Source: Lytechinus variegatus
Taxonomy: Eukaryota > Echinodermata > Echinoidea > Temnopleuroida > Toxopneustidae
Length of the DNA: 64,000 bases
Direction of reading: 5' to 3'
Assembly (NCBI RefSeq): GCF_018143015.1
Contig: NC_054746.1
Span: forward strand, 44,734,701 to 44,798,700
Both the position numbers and the translations under genes were made by a program. Of this stretch, positions 10,960 through 21,362 are shown piece by piece. Within the stretch, counting starts at the first letter, position 1, and every line of letters starts with the position of its first letter. The notes beneath the pieces are model-generated. The model saw only the letters and a program-made list of their open reading frames with translations. It was not told the DNA's origin and ran no database searches.

Positions 10960-11640
10960 GCTAAACGAAAGAATGAAGGAGAGAAAGAAAGACGCGGAAA
11001 GAAAAGAGATGAATTGAGAAGAAAGAAAGGAAAAATGAAGGGACAAAAATAAAAGAAAGTTAGAATAAAAGGAGAATGAAGGAAAGAATTAAAGAGAGAA
11101 TAAAATGTTCGGTCATAGTTGCTTTGAAATGAATATAGAAAGAAAAAATAAGAAAGGAAGGGAAGATGAACAAATGTGTGAGAGACAAAGTAAATGAGAG
11201 AAAGGAAAAAAGAAAGCAAGAAAAAGGGAGGAAAGAAAGAATGAAATAAAGATAATTGTTTCTTTCATTTTTGAAAGAAAGAAACAAACAAAGAAGCTGG
11301 AAGGAAGGACCGAAAGAAGGAAGGAAGGGAAAGAAAGAACAAGGGGAAAGAATTAGAAGGGGAAAAAAAGAATGAAAGAAGAAAGTAGTGGAAGGAGAGA
11401 AAGAACGAAAAGAAAAGGGAGAGGAAGGGAGAAGGAAGCAAAGAAAAGTTCAAAGAATGAAAGAATGAAGGAAATAAAAAGGGAAATTTAATACAAAAAA
11501 AGCAAAGTAAGAGAAAGAAGGAAAGAAATAAAATTAACAGATAGAGAGAGAAAGGGTCGAAAAAGAAAGATAGGAAATAAAAATAAATGGAACAAAAAAG
11601 AGCAAGCGGGAAGGATAGAAGGATGAAGAAAGAGGAAAAA
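10960..11640. repeat. Degenerate GAAA-type polypurine tract
   Basis: About 0.7 kb of A/G-rich units (GAAAGAA, GGAAGGA and similar) inside the hAT-like element. Minus-strand frames here are Phe/Leu/Ser-rich artefacts. Confidence 0.8.
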
Positions 11641-12048
11641 GGTTCACTGAAACTTCAAGCAAACAAAAGAAATCCAGTCATCTAACAAAAATCATATTTG
11701 CTTTTTTTAAAACATATTCTGAAAATTTAAGAAAACGAATGCTTTAGAAATGAATATATATTTCAAAGTGAAACATTGTCAAACTTGAAAATTTTGATGA
11801 AACATCGCAGCATCATACACAAGACTCAAAACGAAAGCTGAAACAACTAGATCTAGTTATGAAAACTCAATAAATTGTTCCTCCGATTACATCTCCAAAT
11901 CACCAATCTGAGAATCCAGAAGATAATTTATTAAAAAAATTCCCGCCGATTTTGTGATTATTTTGGTGGAAAACCTGTTTGCACTACTGAGAATCTGCTT
12001 CGATCATGCCTATAGCTAGTAGCCTGCCACACACAGGCAGGAGGTCAG

Positions 12049-12871
12049 AAGTGGTATTCTGAGATCCATTTTATCTCAGATAAAATAAAATATTTTATCT
12101 CCGTTAAAATCAGTAAGATAAAATACCCTTAAAATCTCTCCGAATTGGTATTCTGAGAACCATTTTATCTTCATTTTATCTCTGTAAGACACACCTATTT
12201 TTTAAACAATATCCAATTAGAAACGCGCTTTTATAGCTCTCTCATATCACTCAACCAATTAAAATCCATTCCGCCAGGAGGTGTGGCAAAGGGGTGAGAT
12301 TGCGTCAATTTATTGACTTCAAATACGCTTGCACTATACGCTTACGCGTCTTTGCGGAGATTTCATTTTAACAAAAAGGACAATACTCTCATCTTTTTTC
12401 GAAGTCTTTATCGCATCTTTTCAAGCATCATTTCAAAGACAATATTAGTCAAGAAAAGTCTTATGAAATACTCTCTGATTGTACAGGAACAACGTTAAGG
12501 TGTTATTCTCAATAAATATATAATTTTTCTTCATTTTCATGTCACCATTTGGGGTTAATTCACCTAGAAATACTGGTGAAATCAACGTCGCAGAGATAAA
12601 ATAGCCTCTACTAAGTTTATTTTATTTTTTCCTTCAAAGTAACATGGGCGCAAGCACATCATCTGCGTTGCAATGGCCAGATACGCGATGGGTATGTATA
12701 CGCAGGCATTGTTCTGTTGCGTATCATCTGTAGATATGCAAGATAAAATTTATACGCAAGATAAAATCTAAAATTTTATCTGAGAGATAAAATCTCATCT
12801 CAGAATACCAATTTTATTTTAAGAGATAAAATAAAATATTTTAAAGATAAAATGACCTCAGAATACCACCC
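12049..12871. mobile_element. DNA transposon with repeated GGTATTCTGA termini (element B)
   Basis: The left end reads GTGGTATTCTGAGATCCATT. The right end, inverted, reads GGGTGGTATTCTGAGGTCAT. CAG flanks both sides (12046-12048 and 12872-12874). A second, inner copy of the motif (AATTGGTATTCTGAG) lies at about 12145 and, inverted, at about 12797. TTTTATCT units take the place of the TTCTTATCT units of element A. The body has no transposase. Confidence 0.7.
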
Positions 12872-14696
12872 CAGTTCTTTTGCAATGTATGCATGGGTTA
12901 GCAACTAAGCAAGAAAATCACCGCGGAACTTGCAAAAGTCTATAAAGTTATTCAACTTATTGATATTATTGTTGTCTCAGCTCCGTCATCTGTTGGTTAT
13001 TTGATGAAAGTTCGTCATTTTTAAATGTATAAAATACATTCTGATCAATATTCTGAAATACGGGACAAATAGGCGTCCCGGGAAGGCTTTGTCAGGACGC
13101 CGGGACAAAGGAGCAAAATATGGGACGATCCTTGGAAATACGGGACGTCTGGTCACCCTGGACCACTCCTAGTACCAATGAGGTCCAAACATTAACATGT
13201 ATGGACCTCATAGGCAACACTACCCAAAAATATGGGTTAGACAATGCTGTTCTGATTTCCAACCCAAGACTTTGGTAAATGTACGCCTTAATACAAATTG
13301 GAGTTAAGTGATATGACTTTCATTTGGTGGGGAGACATTAAAAGTATTAATTAAGTAGTTCAAATTAAAATAGATTATCATTAAACTTACATTTCAGGCC
13401 CTTTTTGTTGATTTTCGGTGAGCGTTCCACACAGCTGCGACGAGTGATCAACTCCGAAGTGATACGCGAACTGGTCAGCTGATCGGTCAGGTGATCGGTA
13501 GATTATCTTTTTGTCAGACGTTCATAATTTATGTAAAGCGTATCAATCTTCAGTATCTTGATTCCAAAGTATCAGTATTGCAGATAAATGTCATTATCGA
13601 TTGGAATCAGTGGCGGATCGGGGGGGTGGGGGTGGGGTGAGCATTTCTGGCGGATCGGGGGTGGGGGTGGGGGTGAGCATTTCTGCCCGATCCCCCTATT
13701 GAGATTTGTAGTAAATATTTTGGAATTAAATACGTTGTTCATACTAGTTATGCGACCCCTCCCTTATGATGATCACAGCATTATTTGTAATGGGGATATT
13801 TCGTTCATAATTATTCTTGTCTCTTCTTTCTCTTTTTTAGCCTTTTTTTGCTTGTTAAAAACTTTTTTCCTTTTTTTTTTTGGGGGGGGGGCTCGCCAAA
13901 TTTTACGTGGGTCAAAATTACCTTCATTTTTTTTAGTGACAAACTTTTTTTCATTTGTCCAGTTCTACGCGAGACAAAATTACCTTCGATCATTATTATA
14001 GTTAAAAACTTTTTTTTTTTTTTTATTTATTTATTTATTTTTTTTTTTTTTGGGGGGGGTTACCAAATATCACGCGAACGTTTTTCAGCTTTTACTGTTT
14101 TATTCGACTTATAATCAAATATTAAATGGGGCTTACCACAGTTTTTTTTTAAGTCAATTCACAAGAATATTCCTCCTCGGGATTTGAGCTTTCTTTCATG
14201 AAATATCAATTTTTTTCATGATTACCAAAAATACTTAAATTTTTTTATCGGTGTATGCCTATAAAGCTTTAGCTCATGCGTTGCGCCTGCCATATTTTAA
14301 TGCTGATCAACTTTATGCTTTTAATGAATTCCTAAAAACAATAAATTCTCAGATCATCAATTTTGTCGCAATCGAATAATTCGATTGCGTCTCTCTATCA
14401 GTTTTGAATATTCATAAAAAAATATCAGCTCGTGCTTTTTGCTCATAATATTTTGATTAGTAAATTCTTCTCTTATATAATCGAGTCGGATAGATAGATA
14501 ACTAGAGAGAGAGAGTTGGGGGGGGGTCCCTCAGCTACTTGTCCTCGCTTATTTGTTATTATTTGTTATTATGCTCATGTTGTGAGAGCTTTGTGTTTTC
14601 ACATTTTTTTTCTTTTTCAACCTTTTTATTGTCTCGGAGCTTCCCTCTATTTCTTTACACTATATAATGTAGTCCTTTTTACCTCATTGTTTCAAT

Positions 14697-14875
14697 CATT
14701 GGCGGCGGAAGCCCCAAATTTTAGGAGGGGACAACCTAAAAAATTTTGACAAGCAAAAAAAAAAAGGCTCTCAACCCAAACATTTTAGGGGGGACGTAGG
14801 AAAATAAATTGACAAGCAAAAAAAAAAGGTCAACAACAAATTTAGGGGGGAACGTCCCCGCTTCCGCCGCCTATG
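14697..14875. mobile_element. hAT-type MITE with CATTGGCGGCGGAAGC ends, copy 1
   Basis: The left end is CATTGGCGGCGGAAGC and the right end, inverted, is CATAGGCGGCGGAAGC. An exact 8-bp duplication GTTTCAAT lies at 14689-14696 and 14876-14883. It is 179 bp long, in a part of X1 absent from X2. A second copy lies at 34178-34423. Confidence 0.85.
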
Positions 14876-15479
14876 GTTTCAATTCTTTTTTTGTTCTCAT
14901 TTCAATGAAAACATCATTATTAAACTGACGTAGAAGACTTTATTACGAAATTTTGACATTGTTTTGTTTCACTGATTTGTTTGGCTTTCTTTTTTTCTTC
15001 TCCTCATCTTCTTTTTCTTCTTACTTTTTCCCTTTCCTTATTTTCTCTTCAGTATTTCATTCAGGTATCCGCCAATTTATACAACACCAAGCATATAGAG
15101 GCGGATAATCAGTGAGGGAGCATGACGGTGTGCCGCTCTAAAAAAAAAGGAGGAATATTGGAAGAAAAAAAAAAGAAGAAGGGATGGGGAAAAAATAAAG
15201 AAAAAAAAGATGATGATGGCAATGACGATGATGAAAATTATCTTGGTGATGATGATGGTTGTGGTGACGGTTGTGGTGATGATGATGGTGATGCTAATGA
15301 TAGTGGTGATGATGATGATGACGAGATGTAATTTTGTTATTTTGTCTTTGAAAAAATTAAGTAGTGCAAAGTTGAATTCATTTAAAGTTTATTATGAAAA
15401 TAGCAGAAAAAAAATTGGTATGCGTTCGAGGAAAATCCATCCCCCACCAATCTTTTTCAAAGGTAAGATTTTTTTTTTG

Positions 15480-16039
15480 CCCGGGGGGGGGGCCACTTCC
15501 ATTCACGAGTGGATACCATGCGCGACCATGGGGTCTCGAAAAGCACCCTAAACACGTAATTTCCATATTCTGAAAATGCACCCCTTAACAAGTATTGGCG
15601 TGTGAAACCCTACCCTTAACAAGTATTGGAAACAAAACGATACTCTTGGCAAATATTCCCTGAAATGAACCCCTAAACAAGTACAGGAATGTTTTATTGT
15701 TACGGGTCCTTCGGTCGTCGGCTTTACCTTATTTGGTTTAGTACGACCCCACCTTCTACACCTCGCGCAAATCGGACTCTAAACACGAAGTGTTGGAGCA
15801 AAAAGGACATCCTTTATAAAACATTTTGATTTTGTTTTATCATCCCCACAAATTAGACCCTAAATACGACGATTTTCCTAGCGAATTAATAGATACCCTT
15901 TTTTCGTTATTTTTGTGTTTTTGACACCCTTATCACGTTACGTAGGTAACGTGCCCTATCGTGAAAAGGACATCCTTTTTACGTTTTTTTTGGTCGCGCA
16001 TGGTATCCACTCGTCAATGTAAGTGGCCCCCCCCCCGGG
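15480..16039. mobile_element. MITE with CCCGGGGGGGGGCCACTT ends
   Basis: Terminal inverted repeats of about 45 bp run from CCCGGGGGGGGGCCACTT through GAGTGGATACCATGCGCG. The flanking TTTTTTG lies at 15473-15479 and 16040-16046. The corresponding site in X2 (near 29793) has a single uninterrupted T-run followed by GTGACGG, so it is an empty site. The interior holds degenerate units such as CCTTAACAAGTATTGG and CCCTAAACACG. Confidence 0.85.
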
Positions 16040-16813
16040 TTTTTTGTGACGGCGTAGGCCTTTGCAAGCAGCTATTATTATGGTAAAAAAGTAAATGAAA
16101 TGTCAAGAAATACATGATAATGATTTTTATGGTACATTTTAGTAGGCCTATATCAATTCATACTTGTTATCAAAAAGAAAAAAGTGGGTCGTTACGGACC
16201 ATTAAAAATGGGAAATTTGTGCATTTTATATTTAGGATAGAGCAACTGCTCGTTATAGACGTCACAATAAATCAAGCATTCTAAATTCTATCAACTCCAT
16301 TTTTTGTCAAATAACACCTTCATCGATATTTTGAAATGATTTTTCTCATATTTTCATCATCTTTTTATCAGGGTGAAATTCCCCTTTAATTTACAAAACA
16401 GATTCGCAAACAATATCAAGAGTAGTGGGAGGCAAGGGTGGAAATCTAAGGTAGGGGACCAGGGGCTGGAAAACAGGCAAAAAAAAACAAAAACAAACTA
16501 ACAAAAAAAAAACAAAAAGGAAGGTTTATCACCCCCAAAAGAAGGTCGTCTCGTCCAAAATACATGTTTTACTTCGATTTAAATGATGTAGGCCTATTTC
16601 TTTCCATCATATATAAAAGAACAAAAATAGTAGGGGGACATTTGATAATGTGCCCCTACTATTTTGGGTTAGGGGAAATGTCCCCCTGGGATTTGCGCCC
16701 ATGTGGGTGGGGGGTGTTGCACCTCCTTTCGGAATCATTATGGAACAGTGTGAATAGTCGCTGTGATTTCGATCTCATACCTATAAAAAAAATAGAACAG
16801 AAGAACGCCTTGA

Positions 16814-16981
16814 CCACAGGCCAAAATGCCTAACAATTTTTCCGCGGCATTAGCGACTCTCGTAAGGGGCGCTCCATTTATAAATAAAGTTGCATGTGTA
16901 GCTGTCTATGGCAACAGAATCTATCGCAGAATTGAAGCCAGAAGCGTGGGAATTTTCAAGAAAATTCAAGAAAAGAACCGG
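16814..16981 (+). CDS. Candidate first exon, unrecognised gene
   Basis: A stretch with CpGs ends in a strong donor (CCG|GTGAGTACC). Two frames are open to that donor. One starts at the ATG at 16825 (MPNNFSAALATLVRGAPFIN...). The other starts at the ATG near 16911 (MATESIAELKPEAWEFSRKF...) and has a composition typical of a cytosolic protein N-terminus. No downstream exon was found on the plus strand, so this is only a possible transcription start. Confidence 0.25.
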
Positions 16982-19070
16982 TGAGTACCGATTTAACAGT
17001 ACTAATCTAATTAGTTACATGTATTGAATTATAAGAATATTCAATTTTTCGTGAAACAAAGCTTAGTTCTAAGCTAGGGCGGCCCAAATGCGCGTGAGTG
17101 GAGTCCCAGTTTCTTAACACGGGTAAGTATTGCGTTGTCGCCTAGAGTGCCCTGGACCCAACTCAAGTACCGGTATTCAGATTCAGACGCACTAACAAAA
17201 AAAACGCGAAATCAACATAACTGACATGACACGTATCTGGACACTTGGGACTGAACTAAGTGACACCCTGAATTGGTTTTCTAGTGACTAGTATGATTCT
17301 ACGTTTGCACCGGCAAGGCAGCAACAATATTATAGATTAGTCATTAGATTATCGCAATAGCACACATAGTCAATATTTTTCTATTAAATTATGATACACG
17401 TACATTGCCTAAGGAGTAAGCCTTACCTCGCAAAAACCTGCCGTCTGAAATTCACACGTAACAGTAACACTAATAGACTAGTCTGCAGGGTAGGCACAGA
17501 CCCTGATTGGAGCTTTCATCAACAAGTGTGCCTCCACGCAAAGACTAGCACATACAAAACATGCAGGGATGTGGTCCATAGTCCATACATGGACCCTACT
17601 TTAGAGTTTGGCCATTAATTTCTCCCAACTCCAAATTTTACACAATGCATATTTGGTATTATTCAAAAGATCATTTCTCTTTGAAATATGATACCATGTG
17701 TGTTATGCCATTACAAAAAGCAGGATTCAAAAGTCTTAATTGGATGAGGTCTGGATTTAAAAGCTGCAAAACGAGCAGAAATAGTCATGAAGGGTCAATA
17801 TAGAACGTGATTCTTTTGTCTGTACCATTAAAGATGAAAATCCATTCAAATCAAGCCCCTGCTTCTTCATTTTTGATGATTTGTTGTGATTTGTGTATTA
17901 AGGTAGCTGTGAGAGAACATGATTTGAGTCGTACATGTTTTGAAATACCAGCCATGCATGTTTGTTACTGAAGTGTGTTCGATTCCATGTTAATGCTGAT
18001 GTGAAGGTGCATATGAAAACAATGAAAAAAAAAAGAAACCGCTGTCGAGAAACTCATCACCACGGCAAAAAAGAACAGTGACTTTCAATATTTTGAAACT
18101 TGTAAATTTTGACCGTGACCTTGCCCCACATTTCAAGGCACTTCACCTCCATGTGAACCATATCATTTTAAAGAGGATTAAATGATCTATTGATTAGTAA
18201 TCAGACATTAATATTCACTAAAACCGAGGAGGGATTATCGATCAAAATCCAAATACATATATATATATATACGCTATGTAAGCTAAAATATTTTGCTGCA
18301 GAAGCCGAGGTACAGTAATGATACCGCCCGTTATCTAATTGGAACCATCTCACTTCACGGGCTGTGGAAGCAGGCCAGGGGGGGGGGCTGTGCCACCCAC
18401 TTTTTTTTCAAAAACCGTGAAAAAGTAAAAATAACCATTATGATTGTCATTTTTTGCATGGTCAGCCCCTCCCTTTGAAAACTGTTCCGCAGCCCCTGCC
18501 TGACGTACAGCACATCACTAGAGCCTATAGAGGTATTCAAGTCGAAGATCGAAAAGAGCCACCTACGATACGACTATATCACCACGCCCCCTCTCACCCG
18601 CTGCATTTATTGGTCCAGCAGTGTATACATCCAGATCCGGATGCATAGGGCCTGATAAAAGCTGATATTATAGCCATTCCTTAATTGTTCTCTGGTAGTG
18701 TCTTGGCCCATATATTCAACTCACCTTGCTCTCATTCTTTCAAAACCTTAATTCTTTCCAAATATGCACCATAACTTAACGAACATGACCAGGAAAAATC
18801 GATACATTTCTTGGATCAAAGGTCCTTGTGTCAACACTAAAAATGGGGGGGGGTGACTATTTACTGCATGATAAAAGGTTATCCCACCCTTCTCTCTCTC
18901 CTCACCACCTCTCTCCCCCACCCCCCTCTCTCCCCCACCCCCCTCTCTCCCTCCTACCTCTAATATTGATGACACAACATTTGCTTATTTTTGGGTTTCA
19001 TTTCATCTCGGATGTAGGGTTTGGGTTGCAATAGGTTCTTACTTAGGTTTAGGGTAGGCTAGAGTGTTAA

Positions 19071-19664
19071 AGGTCAAGTCCACCCCAGAAAAATGTTGAT
19101 TTGAATGAATATAAAATCAAACTAGCTGGAATGCTGCAAATTTCATCAAAATGGGATGTAAAATAAGAAAGTTATAGCATTTTAATGTTTGCTTATATTT
19201 CACAAAACAGTGATATGCACAACTCAGTTACATGCAAATGAGACAATCGATGATGTCCCTCACTATTTCTGTTGCTTTTTTGTTTGAATTATACAATATT
19301 TAATTTTTACAGATTTGACAATAAGGACCAACTTGAGTGAACCATATAGTATTAAACAATGCTAATTCAACATGTCCAGGGAAGAAATACCCTGGTAATC
19401 ATTGTTTCACTTGACAATGAGGAGAAAATCAGAATATTTCATATATAATAAAATACAAAAGAAATAGTGAGTGGATGACATCATCGGTCTCATTTCCATA
19501 CCGACCAGGATGTGCATATTATTATTTTGTGAAATTAAGCAAAACTTTAAAAATGTCATAACTTTCTTATTCTACATCAGATTTTGATGAAATTTTCAGT
19601 GTTATGCTAGTTAGATTTTTCTCTTTTTATTCAAATCAACTTCTTGTTGGAGTGGACTTGTCCT
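19071..19664. mobile_element. TTAA-target foldback MITE, copy 3
   Basis: The ends are AGGTCAAGTCCACC and an inverse (GGAGTGGACTTGTCCT), flanked by TTAA (19067-19070) and TTAC (19665-19668). The 594-bp body is an imperfect palindrome with the shared block ATTTCATCAAAATGGGAT and a run of ATAACTTTCTTAT in the other half. Confidence 0.75.
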
Positions 19665-19729
19665 TTACATCCAGGATTGAATTTAGTCTTTTGATTAGTG
19701 TGTGGAATTTATATCAGAGATTTTTGCTG

Positions 19730-20050
19730 GAGTAAATGTCATGGAACCCTCATATTTCCCTATGTCCTCACCCTCCTCTTTCCTCATCAACAATGTAATA
19801 TTTCTTTAAACCACTTCCCAATTTAATATATCATCTTCAACAACTGTACAGTTGTATTTTACAATTTTTGTGTTACATGCATGTTATCTTTGTAAAGTCA
19901 CATGAATTGGAAAGGAAGACCCTCGGGTTATAGTTATTTAGTTAATCTTTTTCCTTTCCCGGCATCCATGTGACTCTCCTTATCCTATTGTTTGTATATG
20001 TTGTATATATGTTTGATTATGCCAAATAAATAATAATAATAATTGTTTCT
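19730..20050 (+). mobile_element. Possible LINE 3' end
   Basis: A C/T-biased stretch ends TTGATTATGCCAAATAAAT followed by (AAT)n. That resembles the 3' UTR and microsatellite tail of CR1/L2-like non-LTR elements, with no coding part left. The call rests only on this tail. Confidence 0.35.
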
Positions 20051-21362
20051 GAATTAATCATAGTAAGCTTGAAATTTACTTCCAAAAATGGACAAACAAA
20101 ACTAATCATTTTGTAATAAATGACTAGTGACATTACAAGAACCTACACATAGATTTCTCTATAAGATTGATAGCAATTCAGAGTGAGTAAAATTAAAACT
20201 AACTTGCATTTGTCCCTAATAAGCAAGACAAGATTAAGAATCAGAATTGAACACCAAGACATTTGTCTATATGACATTAAAATTTCACTTTTGTTTCATT
20301 TTTAAAAAGAAATGGGAACTTTATGATTTTCATTGACTAAATTTTAGTTATACACCTTGAATTGACATGGACACAAATACTCTATATAATGAGATTCACG
20401 AAATCTAGAATTGAAAAATATATTGTTTTAATACGAGATCATTATCTCATTCATATTCCTGCACACATTAATTACAATTGTAAGACAATATAATGTGAGT
20501 ACTTAATACATTATTAACATAAAGACAACAATTGGCAGTAAATGGTATTCATAAACTAATCAAAATCCACAATATTTCTATCAATATAAGAGATTACCCC
20601 CACCTCTAAATTAACCACACCCAACATATTGACAAAAGGGTCAAAAGAAGCTGGAAGTCTAAATAATATTATCAATGTAATATCAATTAATAGATACCGA
20701 AGTAAGATTGCCTTGTCTATATGTTTGAAAAGAATCAAGGAAGCAGTTAGGTTTTTGTTATACACCCAGGGTTTATTTCCTTTTATTTACTTGAGTTTGT
20801 TAATACTATTAAAGTGATTTAGATATTTACAATTATTCATTATACATATTTTATTCAGTTTCCTCACTTAAGAGACCATGCATTTTTACTCAATTACCAT
20901 TTATTTATCAATTATTTTGTATGCCCCATCTTTTTTTCATTTCAGTCAGTATTTATTCCACGGGGAGCTGAAATACACATAGTTCTTTATTACAAAGCTG
21001 GTCAAGACATCAGCTGATCTTTGACACAACTATGTCGATGCAATATTACAGTACATATCTTTGGAATTGAATCATACATTTTTATACTTTCATGATTTAT
21101 AAAGACATTTAGCAGTTTATCTATAAAATGAAAATAACTACAAACTTTTTAGAATGCTGCACAAAATGCACAGTTCAATATCATGATTAAAAATCATGAT
21201 TGCATTGAAAGTATAAGAACAACTGCCTAAATTTTCGATATGTTCAGCCATTGTTTAAGCACACAAGGATTTAAAAATTGAAATGGGCTATTGTGTATAA
21301 AAAAATCACATAACACCATTTAATCAAAGAAATTATGGATCAATCTCCAACTGTAATAAATG

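Larger units (their letters stand above)
10846..13160. mobile_element. hAT-like non-autonomous element
   Basis: The ends are CAGGGTGACCAGA and TCTGGTCACCCTG, with an inner match around AAATACGGGAC. The flanking 8-mers are GACCCAAC (10838-10845) and GACCACTC (13161-13168), a decayed duplication at best. The interior is a purine-rich tract (10960-11640) and the nested element B (12049-12871). No transposase was seen. It sits exactly at the outer edge of repeat X1. Confidence 0.65.
13163..16690 (+). repeat. Large repeat X1 (left inverted arm)
   Basis: This copy matches X2 (29152-31226 plus 35954-36087) in inverted orientation. It begins CCACTCCTAGTACCAATGAG and ends near AGGGGAAATGTCCCCC. Over about 220 bp from 13400 I count four differences, so about 98% identity there. 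X1 has two segments X2 lacks: 14418-15290 and the MITE at 15480-16039. It also contains G-run/T-run units near 13880 and 14050. No gene was recognised inside. Confidence 0.85.
16691..21362. other. Mostly non-coding stretch downstream of GALM
   Basis: It contains one candidate 5' exon (16814-16981), a pyrimidine-rich patch at 18889-18958, a TTAA foldback MITE (19071-19664) and a LINE-like tail (about 19730-20050). The AT-rich remainder up to the GALM stop includes a probable GALM 3' UTR. TTTATT at about 20848 and 20952 would be AATAAA on the GALM strand. No other gene was recognised. Confidence 0.4.

Noticed and set aside
10806-11453. Minus-strand hydrophobic frames
   Set aside because: Produced by the purine-rich tract inside the hAT-like element.
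15122-15331. Asp/Gly-rich small protein
   Set aside because: Encoded by a GATGAT microsatellite in a repeat, with no conserved flank.
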